This document shows, in pieces, positions 9,713-19,393 of a stretch of 64,000 nt of DNA. A model generated the notes under the pieces. That model saw only the letters and a list, made by a program, of their open reading frames with translations. It searched no databases and was not told the origin of the DNA. Position numbers and translations under genes: made by a program. The number at the start of each line of letters is the position of its first letter. The stretch's first letter is position 1. The DNA comes from Polycyclovorans sp002706265 (GTDB taxonomy: Bacteria; Pseudomonadota; Gammaproteobacteria; Nevskiales; Nevskiaceae): NCBI GenBank assembly GCA_963973915.1, contig CAXBBM010000011.1, positions 1 to 64,000 of the forward strand. The letters run 5' to 3'.

Positions 9713-10195
9713 CTACTTGCTGCTGGGCTTGATGGCCCGGGCACGCTCCGAGAGGCTGCGAACGAACTCGCTGCGAACCGTGCGCCACAGCGGCCGTTGC
9801 CCATCGGCCAGCTCCTTGAGCATCTGCAACGGCTGTTGCGCCTGCCCCAGCATGTTGCGCAGCTGCTCGGTGAAGTGCTGGTGCTGCTCGGAGTACAGCT
9901 TCATCGACAGCTCCAGGTAGCGGCTGATGCTGGTCTGCATGGGGTCGTCGTAGAAGCGGATGATGAACTGCAGCAGGTCGTTGGTGAAGATCGGCGTGCC
10001 GTTCTCTTCCCGCTCGGCGATCACCTGAAGCAGGATGCCGCGGGTGATGTCATCCCGCGTGCGCTTGTCTTCGACTTTGAACTGCACGCCGCTGATCACC
10101 AGCTTGCGAATGTCTTCAAGCGTGATGTAGCGGCTGATGGCCGTGTCGTAAAGACGGCGGTTCGGGTACTTCTTGATGATCCGGATTTCAGACAT
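9713..10195 (-). CDS. phaR: Polyhydroxyalkanoate synthesis regulator PhaR
   Basis: PhaR represses phasin and PHA-synthesis genes and senses PHA granules. The 160-residue protein has the N-terminal PHB/PHA accumulation DNA-binding domain at about 4-65 (IRIIKKYPNRRLYDTAISRY and LEDIRKLV). The PHB_acc repeat region follows, with LLQVIAEREENGTPIFTNDLLQ and a helical tail (LSMKLYSEQHQHFTEQLRNM). Length and both domains are as expected for this family. No pha genes are adjacent. The gene lies downstream of gluQ with a gap of about 70 bases, and the twin sRNAs follow it on the same strand. Confidence 0.92.
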   Translation of the reverse strand: MSEIRIIKKYPNRRLYDTAISRYITLEDIRKLVISGVQFKVEDKRTRDDITRGILLQVIAEREENGTPIFTNDLLQFIIRFYDDPMQTSISRYLELSMKLYSEQHQHFTEQLRNMLGQAQQPLQMLKELADGQRPLWRTVRSEFVRSLSERARAIKPSSK

Positions 10196-10266
10196 CGGTA
10201 TCGGGTATTTTTGTGCAGTGCATCATTGAATCATGCCAGATGCTGCCGGTGAAGGCCATGCGCGCC

Positions 10267-11121
10267 TCAGGACGCCCTGAGGCTCTCGAGAACGCAGCGC
10301 AGCTGCAGCACGGGCGCTGCACGGTGCAGCATTGGCGGTAGCGTGTGTCCCAGCCGGGTGAGCACGCGCAGCATCGCCGCCGACATGCCGCTGGGGTCAT
10401 CAGGCAGGGGCGCCGCATGATTCTGCTTGCTCATCTTCCGGCCTGACGCGTCCATGACCAGCGGCACGTGGTGGTATTTCGCGGGGCGATGGCCCAGCGT
10501 TCGGGCAATTTGCAATTGCGGCGCGGTCTCCTGCCTCAGATCGTCGCCGCGGACCACTTCGGTGATCGCCATCGCGGATTCATCAACCGCGCACGCCAGG
10601 GCGTAACCGGGGATGTCGTCTTGGCGCCAGATGATCGGGTCGCCCAATTGCGCGCGCGTGGCGTGTTGCGGGCCTTGCAGTTGGTCGTTCCAGTGCAGAT
10701 CAGCGTCATCCAGTATCAGGCGCCAGGCCGGGGTTCGGGCCGGCGTGTGGGGATGACGCCAGCAATGCTGATCGTAGGCCGAAGGGGTCTCCTGCAGCCG
10801 CGCCCGTCGCTCGGCGCGGGTGCAGTCACAGGGATAGAGCGCGCCGGCCCGGGCCAGTACCTCACGCGCGTGGCGATACCGTTCGACATGCTGCGTCTGG
10901 TAGACAGGGTGCCCGTCCCAGTGCAGGCCGTAGGCCTCCAATTGCTGCAGGATGCAGGCCGTTGCGCCGGGCGGGCAGCGTGCGGCATCCAGGTCGTCGA
11001 TGCGCACCCACCATTGGCCGTTCTGGCGGCGGGCGCTGATCCAGCTCGCCGCTGCCGTTTGCAGCGAGCCCTCGTGCAGCGGCCCGCTCGGTGTCGGCGC
11101 AAATCGTCCTTTCGTCCTCAT
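10267..11121 (-). CDS. gluQ: Glutamyl-Q tRNA(Asp) synthetase
   Basis: GluQ-RS activates glutamate and attaches it to queuosine at the wobble position of tRNA(Asp). The 284 residues lack the anticodon-binding part of GluRS, as expected. The N-terminus has the HIGH-type region (FAPTPSGPLHEGSL, residues 7-20). The zinc ligand pattern is C98-x-C100, Y116 and C120. WRQDDIPGYALACAVDE is the glutamate-pocket region, and KMSKQ is at 229-233. QueF, which makes the queuosine precursor, is encoded about 0.9 kb away, so the pathway context supports the call. The ribosome-binding site is weak. Confidence 0.95.
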   Translation of the reverse strand: MRTKGRFAPTPSGPLHEGSLQTAAASWISARRQNGQWWVRIDDLDAARCPPGATACILQQLEAYGLHWDGHPVYQTQHVERYRHAREVLARAGALYPCDCTRAERRARLQETPSAYDQHCWRHPHTPARTPAWRLILDDADLHWNDQLQGPQHATRAQLGDPIIWRQDDIPGYALACAVDESAMAITEVVRGDDLRQETAPQLQIARTLGHRPAKYHHVPLVMDASGRKMSKQNHAAPLPDDPSGMSAAMLRVLTRLGHTLPPMLHRAAPVLQLRCVLESLRAS

Positions 11122-11207
11122 TCAGCCGAGTTTGATAGATTCCGCGCGTCCTTTCATTTGTAATGGTTCGCCATGAAATCGGTCTCCCGCCACGCTGGGC
11201 TTGCGGC

Positions 11208-11993
11208 ATGACGCTCGAAGCGATCCTCTTCGATGTCGACGGCACCTTGGCCGACACTGAAGGGTTAGGACACCATCCCGCCTACAATCAGGCATTCGAC
11301 TCGCTGGGCGTGCCGTTTCGTTGGGATCGCGATCTGTACCGCACGCTGCTCAAGCAGCCCGGAGGGCGTGAACGCATCCGCCACTATCTGGATGCCTACG
11401 CCCCGGAGTTGGGGCCAGAATCCGCCGCCGTTGCGCGCGACCCGGACCAGTGGATCGCCAAGGTCCATCAGCTCAAGTCCGATTTCTTTCGCGACCGGGT
11501 CGCGGCGGGTCAGATCCCGTTGCGCGCCGGGGTCGAGCGGCTGATCTGCGAGGCGCGGGCTGCCGGCATTCGCCTGGCCATCGTCTCCAACGCGTCGCGG
11601 CGCACGCTGGACCCGGTGCTGGAATTTAGCCTGCGTCCCGAGTTGCGCGCGGCAATCGAGGTGATTGCCAGTGGCGAAGAGGTCACCCACAAAAAGCCGC
11701 ATCCCATGCTGTACCAGCTGGCCCTGCAGCGCATGGGCCTGACGGCCGCCCAGTGTGTGGCCGTTGAAGATTCCGCCATGGGCCTGGCGGCTGCAAAAGC
11801 CGCCGGCCTCGCTGCCCTGGTGACGATCAATGAAGACACGCGTGACCAGAACTTCGCCGGCGCCGGTCTCATCGTGTCCAGCCTTGGCGGGCCCGGCGAT
11901 CCGGTCTGGGTTTACCGGGGCGATATGGGGCATGCCCGCTGGGTCACGGTCAAGGTGCTGGCCGGGCTGCTCGCGTCGGGGCAGAAGACTTAA
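11208..11993 (+). CDS. HAD-superfamily hydrolase, CbbY/beta-phosphoglucomutase-like
   Basis: This is a cytosolic phosphatase or phosphomutase of HAD subfamily IA. The ATG at 11208 gives 261 residues and puts the nucleophile motif FDVDGTLADTE right at the N-terminus; an upstream in-frame start at 11163 would add 15 atypical residues. Motif II is SNAS, motif III has the lysine in KKPHP, and motif IV is VEDSAMG. A helical cap lies between motifs I and II. The family includes CbbY and similar sugar-phosphate phosphatases, but the substrate cannot be told from sequence. It lies between divergent gluQ and convergent queF, with no Calvin-cycle genes nearby. Confidence 0.88.
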   Translation: MTLEAILFDVDGTLADTEGLGHHPAYNQAFDSLGVPFRWDRDLYRTLLKQPGGRERIRHYLDAYAPELGPESAAVARDPDQWIAKVHQLKSDFFRDRVAAGQIPLRAGVERLICEARAAGIRLAIVSNASRRTLDPVLEFSLRPELRAAIEVIASGEEVTHKKPHPMLYQLALQRMGLTAAQCVAVEDSAMGLAAAKAAGLAALVTINEDTRDQNFAGAGLIVSSLGGPGDPVWVYRGDMGHARWVTVKVLAGLLASGQKT

Positions 11994-12004
11994 GCGTCCA
12001 CCGC

Positions 12005-12433
12005 TCAGACCCCTGGCGTAAGCCCGGCCCCCGTGGGGTCGACATGCCAGGCCGGCGGCGGCAGCGAGGGCACGTAGCCCGGCGTGCAGTGTTCGGCCGT
12101 CACGTGGGTGTACACACCGCCACGCACGTTGAAGACCGCGGTCAGGCGCATGAAGCGCGGCCGCGTGGCCGCCACCAGGTCGTCGAGCATGCGGTTGGTG
12201 ACCGCCTCGTGGAAGCAGCCCTCATTGCGGAAGCTCCAGATATAGAGCTTCAGGCTTTTCAGTTCCACGCACTGCTGGTCGGCAATGTATTCCAGATACA
12301 GCGTCGCGAAGTCCGGCTGCCCGGTCTTGGGGCACAAGCAGGTGAACTCCGGCAGGCGCATGCGGATGACGTAATCGCGGGTCGGCGCGGGGTTGGGAAA
12401 GGTTTCGAGTGACTGCGAAGCGTGTGGGGTCAT
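12005..12433 (-). CDS. queF: NADPH-dependent 7-cyano-7-deazaguanine reductase QueF
   Basis: QueF reduces preQ0 to preQ1 in queuosine biosynthesis. At 142 residues it is the short unimodular form (YkvM type). The thioimide-forming cysteine is C34 in CPKTGQPDFATLYLEY, with the nearby catalytic aspartate at 41. The NADPH-binding motif ELKSLKLYIWSFRNEG starts at E57 and is followed by CFHEAVTNRMLDD. It converges with the HAD gene and diverges from smc. It shares the queuosine pathway with nearby gluQ. Confidence 0.96.
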   Translation of the reverse strand: MTPHASQSLETFPNPAPTRDYVIRMRLPEFTCLCPKTGQPDFATLYLEYIADQQCVELKSLKLYIWSFRNEGCFHEAVTNRMLDDLVAATRPRFMRLTAVFNVRGGVYTHVTAEHCTPGYVPSLPPPAWHVDPTGAGLTPGV

Positions 12434-12623
12434 GGGCGAATCAGATCGGGGCGACGGGGCAGGGCGCGCTAAATTAAACTATTGCGACACGCCTGAGCGG
12501 GCGCGCCGTAACCTGCCGTTCAGTGGGGCTGCCCCTAGGCGGGCTGGCCCGGTGTGGGGAGGCTTGCCGTCATGCACGTTGTCAGACGCGACGGGCTTCA
12601 GATCTTCAATTCACGGAAATCGC

Positions 12624-15600
12624 ATGCGCCTGTCGGGGATCAAGCTCGCCGGCTTCAAATCTTTTGTCGATCCGACCCAGTTGCTGCTGCCGTCCAACCT
12701 GACGAGCGTGGTCGGTCCGAACGGCTGCGGCAAGTCCAACATCATCGACGCGGTGCGCTGGGTGCTGGGCGAGTCCAGCATGAAAAACCTGCGCGGCGCC
12801 GATGCCGAAGACGTCATCTTCAACGGCTCCAGAACCCGCAAGCCGATCGGCCGTGCCAGCGTGGAGTTGCTGTTCGACAATCAGGACGCGCAGATCACCG
12901 GCAGCTATGCCGCCTACAGCGAAATCTCGGTGCGCCGCGAGCTCGGCCGCGACGCCGGCTCGCAGTATTTTCTGAATGGGCGCAAATGCCTGAAGCGTGA
13001 CGTCACCGACCTGTTTCTCGGCACCGGACTCGGCGGCAAGAATCAATACGCCATCATCGAGCAGGGCATGGTCAGCCGCATGGTCGAGGCCAAGCCCGAA
13101 GAACTGCGGCAATGGCTTGAAGAGGCGGCCGGCATCAGCAAGTACAAGGATCGGCGTCGCGAGACCGAGAGCCGCATCCGCGCCACCCGCGAGAACCTCG
13201 ATCGTCTCAACGATCTGCGGGGTGAAATTGACGGTCGCATCCTGGCGTTGACCAGGCAGGCGGCCAATGCCGAGAAATACACCACGCTCAAGGCCGACGA
13301 GCGGCGTCTACGCGCCGAGTTGCTGTACCTGCGCGCCCAGGCGGTGGCGCAGGAGTCGGCGGGCATCGCGCAGCAGATCGCCGCGCAGCAGGCCTCGCAG
13401 GACGCCGCCGTGCACGCCCTGGCCGCCGCGCGTGCGGCGCGCGAGCAGGCGGAGCGCGCCCTGCGCGAGACCGAAGCGGCCATCAACGCCGAGCAGGCAC
13501 GCGTCTACGAAGCCGAATCGGCGCGCACTCAGGCCCAGCAGACCCTGGCGCATACCCAGGCCCTGCGCGACATGCAGACCCGCGAACGGGACGAACTCGA
13601 CCGTCGCCGCAACGACACACTGGCGCGCCGCGACCGCGAGGCCGCGCGGCACGCCGAAGCAGACCAGCATCTGGCTGCCTTGTTGCAGCGTCTCGCTGAA
13701 GCCGAAGCGCTCGAGGCCGAAGCCCTGCGTGATCTTGAGCGCCAGGAATTTGCCCTGGCCGAAGCCCAGCAACTTTGGGAGCAATTTTCGCAGAGCGCCG
13801 AAGCGCCACTGGCCAAGACCGAATCCGAGCGGGTGCGGGTGCAGGCACTGGACCGTGCCCGTGTGCAGGCCGAGGCCCGTCTCAAGCGATTGACCGACGA
13901 GGCCGCCACGCTCGACATCCATGCGCTGGTGCAGGCCCTTGCGGGCGCTGATCAAGAGGCCGAAACCCTGGCCGCGACCCTGGCCGACGGGCGCGCCCAG
14001 CTGGGCAGCATGGAGTCGCAGCTCTCGACCTTGCGTGACGAGCGCCGGCAACACGAGCAGACGCTGCATGACGCGCGTCAGCATCTGCAGGGCATCAAGG
14101 GTCAGCAGGCGTCGCTTGAGACCCTGCAGGCCGCCGCGCTGCGCAATGACGAAGCCGCACTCAAGCAGTGGTGGGCCGAGTGCGGCGTGCAGGACGCACC
14201 AAAGCTCGCCGAGCGCATCGAAGTTGATGCCGGGTGGGAGCCGGCCGTCGAGCATGTGCTGCACGCGGTGCTGAGCGCGCCGGTGGGGCTGGACGCGCGT
14301 GCATGCCAGCCTGCGGCCCAAGGCCCGGAGCGCGGTGCGGTGATCATGGTCGATCGCACTGAAGCGGGTGTTTCCGTGCGGCCGGACGACACGGCGCTGG
14401 CGGCCCACGTGCGGGGCCCGTCGGCGCTGGGTGACTGGCTGCGTGACATCGAAGCGGTTGCCGATCTTGCCGCGCTCATCGCACGCCAGTCGCAACTCGC
14501 CGCAGGGCAGTCGTGCATCACGCCAGACGGCATCTGGGCAGGACGCGACTGGGTGCGCTACCCGCAGCGGGGCCAGGGGCAGAGCGGGGTGATCGAACGG
14601 CGCCGTCAGCTCAAGGCCTTGGTCAAGGCGCGCAGCGACGTTGAGGCCACGGTCGCGGACCTCGACACCACGCTGGGCGCGCTGGCGGCCCGCATCCAGG
14701 CGCTGGAGGCGCAGCGCCGCAGCGTTGCGCAGGCCACCGATCAGGCTCAGTCACGCCATGCGCAGAAGCTGGCGCAGCAACAGTCGCTCAAGGTGCGCCT
14801 CGAACAGACCCAGCAACGCGCCGCGCGGTTGGCGCAGGAGCGGCAGGAAACCCAGCAGCAGTTCAACGAAGCCGAGGCCGAGCTGGCCGACACACGGACC
14901 GGCCTGGTGGCCCTTGAAGCGCAGTCGCAGGCGCTGCGTCAGGCGCGGGGCGAACATCAGCAGGCGCTGGCCAAGGCCCGCGACGGTGTGCAGCGCAGCC
15001 GCGCATCGCATCACGCCCGGGCGCAACAGGCGCAGCGACTGGCGGTGGAGCGTGCCGGTGCCGAATCGACGCTGGCCGCGCTGCTGTCGAGCCAGCAGGC
15101 CTTGGCCGAGCAATTGCGTCACCTCGACGCCCAGGTCAGTGCCCTCGGCGCCCAGGCCCAGCAGTGGACCGAGCCGCTGGCCGTGCAGGCTGCAGCGGTC
15201 ACCGCCGCCGAGGCCGCATTGGCGGAGCGACGCGACGCGCTTCGCGGCAAGCGCGGTGTTGCCGAGGCTGCGGAGCGCCAACTGCACGGGTCGCAGGTCG
15301 ATCTGCAGCAGGCCGAACAGCGCCGGGAGCGCGAGAACGAGGCGCTTCAGGCCCTGCAACTCAAGGCCGAGAACTGCCGCACACGGGGCGAGGCGCTGGA
15401 TGCGCAGCTTGCTGAGAGCGGTTTCAGCCGTGAGCAGCTGGCCGCCAACATCGCCGCCGACCTCACGCCGACCGCGTGTGAAGACCAGTTGGCCGGCGTC
15501 ATCCGGCGCATCGAGCGTCTCGGCGCGATCAACCTCGCGGCCATTCAGGAGCTCGAAGAGGCCCAGACACGCGCGCACTATCTCGAGGCCCAGCACGCGG

Positions 15601-16151
15601 ACTTGAGCGGGGCGCTGGAAACGCTCGAGGCCGCCATGCAGAAGATCGACGGCGACACCAAGGCCCTGTTTCGTGACACCTTTGACCGGGTCAACACGGT
15701 GTTTCGCGATCGCTTCCCAAAATTGTTCGGGGGCGGCGAAGCCACCCTGGAGCTGATCGGCGATGACCTGCTCAATGCCGGGGTGCGGGTGATGGCGCGG
15801 CCGCCGGGCAAGCGCAATGCGACCATCCAGCTTCTGTCGGGGGGCGAAAAGGCGATGACGGCGGTCGCCCTGCTGCTGGGCCTGTTTGAGCTCAACCCGG
15901 CACCGTTCTGCCTGATGGACGAGGTCGATGCCCCGCTGGACGACGCCAACGTCAGCCGCTTTTGCGAGGTCGTGCGCGAAATGTCGCAGAACGTGCAATT
16001 CATTATCATCACCCACAACAAAATCACGATGGAACTCGCGCATCAATTGCACGGCGTCACCATGCAGGAGCCAGGGGTGTCGCGACTGGTCAGCGTCGAT
16101 GTCGATCAGGCGGTTGCCCTGACCGAAGTGGGCGAGGGTGACAGCACGTGA
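12624..16151 (+). CDS. smc: Chromosome segregation protein SMC
   Basis: SMC is the ATPase of the bacterial condensin that compacts and segregates chromosomes. The ATG at 12624 gives 1175 residues, normal for the family, beginning MRLSGIKLAGFKSF; the frame is open for another 77 codons upstream but that part is unlike SMC. Walker A is GPNGCGKSN at 31-39. Two long coiled coils, rich in Ala, Gln, Glu and Arg, flank a central hinge at roughly 520-660. The C-terminal head has LSGGEKAMTAVALLLG and the Walker B region CLMDEVDAPLDDANV. No scpAB genes are adjacent. It leads the smc-zipA-ligA cluster. Confidence 0.97.
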   Translation: MRLSGIKLAGFKSFVDPTQLLLPSNLTSVVGPNGCGKSNIIDAVRWVLGESSMKNLRGADAEDVIFNGSRTRKPIGRASVELLFDNQDAQITGSYAAYSEISVRRELGRDAGSQYFLNGRKCLKRDVTDLFLGTGLGGKNQYAIIEQGMVSRMVEAKPEELRQWLEEAAGISKYKDRRRETESRIRATRENLDRLNDLRGEIDGRILALTRQAANAEKYTTLKADERRLRAELLYLRAQAVAQESAGIAQQIAAQQASQDAAVHALAAARAAREQAERALRETEAAINAEQARVYEAESARTQAQQTLAHTQALRDMQTRERDELDRRRNDTLARRDREAARHAEADQHLAALLQRLAEAEALEAEALRDLERQEFALAEAQQLWEQFSQSAEAPLAKTESERVRVQALDRARVQAEARLKRLTDEAATLDIHALVQALAGADQEAETLAATLADGRAQLGSMESQLSTLRDERRQHEQTLHDARQHLQGIKGQQASLETLQAAALRNDEAALKQWWAECGVQDAPKLAERIEVDAGWEPAVEHVLHAVLSAPVGLDARACQPAAQGPERGAVIMVDRTEAGVSVRPDDTALAAHVRGPSALGDWLRDIEAVADLAALIARQSQLAAGQSCITPDGIWAGRDWVRYPQRGQGQSGVIERRRQLKALVKARSDVEATVADLDTTLGALAARIQALEAQRRSVAQATDQAQSRHAQKLAQQQSLKVRLEQTQQRAARLAQERQETQQQFNEAEAELADTRTGLVALEAQSQALRQARGEHQQALAKARDGVQRSRASHHARAQQAQRLAVERAGAESTLAALLSSQQALAEQLRHLDAQVSALGAQAQQWTEPLAVQAAAVTAAEAALAERRDALRGKRGVAEAAERQLHGSQVDLQQAEQRRERENEALQALQLKAENCRTRGEALDAQLAESGFSREQLAANIAADLTPTACEDQLAGVIRRIERLGAINLAAIQELEEAQTRAHYLEAQHADLSGALETLEAAMQKIDGDTKALFRDTFDRVNTVFRDRFPKLFGGGEATLELIGDDLLNAGVRVMARPPGKRNATIQLLSGGEKAMTAVALLLGLFELNPAPFCLMDEVDAPLDDANVSRFCEVVREMSQNVQFIIITHNKITMELAHQLHGVTMQEPGVSRLVSVDVDQAVALTEVGEGDST

Positions 16152-16227
16152 CCGCCGCATCGATCCATCCGGGGATTGAAGCCGGCGGGCGAGATTTCGA
16201 GACCAACACGCTCCGGGGGCATTCGTC

Positions 16228-17238
16228 ATGAACAAGTTGCAGCTGGCCCTGCTGATATTGGGAATCCTCATCATCTTGGGGGTGATCATCAACGCCCTGC
16301 GCGAGCGCCGCCGAGACTCGATTGGCGGCACGCGCTGGACGCCGCCCTCCCGATCCAGCGATGGCAGCGGTGGCAGCGGCGGCAAGGGCCTGCCTCTGGG
16401 TGACCAGATGGACATTTTCGGCAGCGCCGCCGGCGAGTTCGATGAATTTGGCGTGGGCCGTCCGCGCAAGGTGAAGGAGGACGATGGGGCAGAGGTCGCT
16501 CTGCCAACCGCGGCACCCGACAGCAGACCGCCCCCGCCCCCGCCCAAACGTGCTCAGTCGCCGGCGCAAGCACCGGCTGCGGCTGCGGGTGCGGCGTCCG
16601 TGTCGGATCATTCGCTCGCCGGCAAGGCGCGCAAGGTGCCGACCCTGTCGGCCGATCGCGAGGGGTCGCCCGCAACCGCCAGGGCTGCGCCCTCGCTGGG
16701 CAGTGGCCTGTTGCGCACGCCCAGCGGCAACCCGCGGGACGCGATGGACGCGCCCCCCGAATCGGCTCCCGCCGAGGCAGCGCCGGCCGAGCCAGCGGCA
16801 GCGACCCAATCGACCGCGGCCGCCGAGGCTGCGCCTGACTGTGTGGTGGTGCTGTTCGTGGCCGAACGCGAAGGCCAGTCACTGCCCGGAACGCGCATTC
16901 ATGCGGCACTCAGGGCGCAGAAACTGGTGCCAACGCCTGAAAAGATCTACCAACGTGGCTCCGGCGACGACGTGTCGTTTTCGATCGCCAGCCTGGTCAA
17001 GCCTGGCGCGCTGGACCCCGCAGACGCCGGCCGCTTTGCCTCGCCGGGCCTGACGCTGTATCTCACCGTGCCCGGTCCGCAAGATCCGGTCGCGGCGCTG
17101 GAAGACCTGTTCATCACCAGCGACCGTCTGGCCGGGGCGCTCGATGCCGATGTCTTTGACCAGGCGCGCCAACCGTTGACGGCGGCCAGCCGCGCCGCGC
17201 TGCGGCAAAAGGTCGCGGCGGCCGCGCAAGCCGCTTGA
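16228..17238 (+). CDS. zipA: Cell division protein ZipA
   Basis: ZipA anchors the FtsZ ring to the inner membrane in gammaproteobacteria. The 336 residues have an N-terminal membrane anchor (LQLALLILGILIILGVIINA, about 4-23). A basic stretch ERRR follows, then a long Pro/Ala-rich linker (about 60-205) and the C-terminal FtsZ-binding domain from about 208 (CVVVLFVAEREGQSLPG, then KIYQRGSGDDVSFSIASLVKPG). Its place between smc and ligA is the standard gamma arrangement. The stop overlaps the TTG start of ligA. Confidence 0.95.
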   Translation: MNKLQLALLILGILIILGVIINALRERRRDSIGGTRWTPPSRSSDGSGGSGGKGLPLGDQMDIFGSAAGEFDEFGVGRPRKVKEDDGAEVALPTAAPDSRPPPPPPKRAQSPAQAPAAAAGAASVSDHSLAGKARKVPTLSADREGSPATARAAPSLGSGLLRTPSGNPRDAMDAPPESAPAEAAPAEPAAATQSTAAAEAAPDCVVVLFVAEREGQSLPGTRIHAALRAQKLVPTPEKIYQRGSGDDVSFSIASLVKPGALDPADAGRFASPGLTLYLTVPGPQDPVAALEDLFITSDRLAGALDADVFDQARQPLTAASRAALRQKVAAAAQAA

Positions 17239-19301
17239 AGCCGGGGGCGTCCGACTCGGCGGCGCGTGCGGCGGAACTGCGGCGGCGGCTGACCGACGCA
17301 GAGCACGCCTACTACGTGCTCGACCAGCCGCAGATGGACGATGCCGAATACGACGCGCTGCTGAGGGAATTGCAGGCGCTCGAATCGGCTGATCCCGAGC
17401 TGGTGCGCCCCGACTCGCCGACGCAGCGGGTTGGCGGCAGTCCCTCGGGCGCCTTCGCGCCCGTGCCGCACCGGGTGCCGATGCGCTCGCTCAACAATGC
17501 CTTGGACGAGGGCGAGTTTCTGAGCTTCGACCGGCGCGTCTGCGAAGGTCTGGGGCGTGCACACGTGACCTACATGGTCGAGCCCAAGCTCGACGGCCTC
17601 GCCGTGAATCTGCGCTATGAGCACGGTCGCTTCGTGCAGGGCGCGACCCGTGGCGATGGCCAGACCGGTGAAGACATCACCGCCAACCTGCGCACCCTGC
17701 GCAGCCTGCCACTGCGTCTGCGCGGGCAGGCGCCGCCCATGGTGGAGGTGCGCGGTGAGGTGTTCATGCCACACGCCGGCTTCGCCAGGCTCAATGCCGA
17801 GCAGGCCGCGCGCGGTGACAGGACCTTCGTCAACCCGCGAAATGCCGCCGCCGGCGCCTTGCGACAGATCGACCCGCAGCTCACCGCGCAACGGCCTTTG
17901 CAGTTGTACGTCTATGCCCTGGGCGCCAGCGACGGCTACACGCTGCCGGCCACCCAGCAGGCCTTGCTGGCGCAGTTTCGCGACTGGGGTCTGCCGGTGA
18001 ACCCCTTGAATGCCGTGGCCGAAGGCGCTGACGCCTGCCTGGCCTGCTATGAAAAGCTGCTGGCGCAGCGGCCCCAACTGCCCTTCGACATTGATGGCGT
18101 CGTGTACAAGGTCGACGCGCTGGCAGCGCGCGAAGAGCTGGGCGAACTGGCGCGCGCGCCGCGCTGGGCCATCGCCTACAAATTCCCCGCTGAAGAGGCA
18201 CAAACCCGGCTGCTGGATGTCGAGTTCCAGGTGGGCCGCACCGGCGCAATCACCCCGGTCGCGCGCCTTGCGCCGGTGTTCGTGGGCGGCGCCACGGTGT
18301 CCAACGCCACCTTGCACAACCTTGATGAGATTCGGCGCAAGGACATCCACATTGGTGACACCGTCATCGTGCGCCGCGCCGGTGACGTGATTCCCGAGGT
18401 CAAGGCAGTGGTCATCGATCAGCGCCCGACCGACGCGCGCACCATCGACCTGCCGTCGCAATGCCCAGCCTGCCGGAGCGAGGTCGAGCGCAGTGACGAC
18501 GCGGTGGTGGCGCGTTGCCCGGCGGGGCTGGGGTGCCCGGCGCAACTGCATGCGGCCTTGCTGCATTTCGTTTCGCGTCGCGCGCTCGACATCGAAGGCA
18601 TCGGCGACAAACTGATGCAGCAGCTCATTGACCACGGGCGGGTCGCCGAGCCTGCCGACCTGTTCGCCGTGACCGCCGAGTCGCTGATGGCCCTGGAGCG
18701 CATGGGCGAAAAATCGGCGGCCAATCGTGTCGCGGCCCTGGACAAGGCCAAATCGACCACCCTGGCGCGGCTGCTCTACGGCCTCGGGATTCGTGACGTG
18801 GGCGAGCGCACCGCCGACACCCTGGCGCAGCATTTCGGCCGCTACGAGGCATTGCTGGCGGCCTGCCAGGCCGATGCCGCGACCGCGGGCGAAGAAAAGG
18901 ACAAGGACCGGTATCCGCGACTGCGCGCCGTGGCCGACGTAGGGCCCGAGGTGGCCAAACGCCTGGTCGACTGGTTCAGTGATCCGCAGAAGCAGGCGAT
19001 GGTGCAGCGTCTGCGCGAGGCCGGGGTGCACTGGCCCGACGTGGCGGTAGCCTCCGCTGAAGGGCCGCTGTCGGGCCGGCGTTTCGTGATCACCGGCACC
19101 CTGCCCGAAGCGCGTGACGCGGTGGCGGCACGCATCACCGCGGCCGGTGGACAGGTGGTGGGCAGCGTGTCGCGCAAGACCGATTATGTGGTGGCGGGCG
19201 AAGCGGCCGGCTCCAAGCGGGTCAAGGCCGAGCAGCTGGGCGTCACCGTGCTGGGCTGGGAAGCGCTTCTCAAACTGCTGGACGCACCCACGCCGGTCTG
19301 A
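17235..19301 (+). CDS. ligA: NAD-dependent DNA ligase LigA
   Basis: LigA seals nicks during replication and repair using NAD+. The 688 residues start with domain Ia (HAYYVLDQPQMDDAEYD). The adenylated lysine is K118 in EPKLDG, and the OB domain follows. The zinc finger is CPACRSEVE...CPAGLGCPA, then come helix-hairpin-helix repeats and a C-terminal BRCT domain (SGRRFVITGTLPEARD). I chose the TTG at 17235 because it overlaps the zipA stop (TTGA) and no ATG lies near the expected N-terminus. The start therefore carries more doubt than the identity. Confidence 0.97.
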   Translation: MKPGASDSAARAAELRRRLTDAEHAYYVLDQPQMDDAEYDALLRELQALESADPELVRPDSPTQRVGGSPSGAFAPVPHRVPMRSLNNALDEGEFLSFDRRVCEGLGRAHVTYMVEPKLDGLAVNLRYEHGRFVQGATRGDGQTGEDITANLRTLRSLPLRLRGQAPPMVEVRGEVFMPHAGFARLNAEQAARGDRTFVNPRNAAAGALRQIDPQLTAQRPLQLYVYALGASDGYTLPATQQALLAQFRDWGLPVNPLNAVAEGADACLACYEKLLAQRPQLPFDIDGVVYKVDALAAREELGELARAPRWAIAYKFPAEEAQTRLLDVEFQVGRTGAITPVARLAPVFVGGATVSNATLHNLDEIRRKDIHIGDTVIVRRAGDVIPEVKAVVIDQRPTDARTIDLPSQCPACRSEVERSDDAVVARCPAGLGCPAQLHAALLHFVSRRALDIEGIGDKLMQQLIDHGRVAEPADLFAVTAESLMALERMGEKSAANRVAALDKAKSTTLARLLYGLGIRDVGERTADTLAQHFGRYEALLAACQADAATAGEEKDKDRYPRLRAVADVGPEVAKRLVDWFSDPQKQAMVQRLREAGVHWPDVAVASAEGPLSGRRFVITGTLPEARDAVAARITAAGGQVVGSVSRKTDYVVAGEAAGSKRVKAEQLGVTVLGWEALLKLLDAPTPV

Positions 19302-19393
19302 ACCTTCCCGGCCATCGTGCGTCAGAGCCGGTCCGATACCACTGATCAGTCGAAACCGGCCCCCGGCCCGTCACTGGCCCATCCATTGCATGG

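Noticed and set aside
9698..10252. Plus-strand open frame opposite phaR
   Set aside because: It is the complement of phaR and has no protein-family features. High GC makes long antisense frames common here.
16947..19031. 694-codon minus-strand frame opposite ligA
   Set aside because: It is an antisense shadow of ligA with Arg/Gly/His-rich composition and no motifs.
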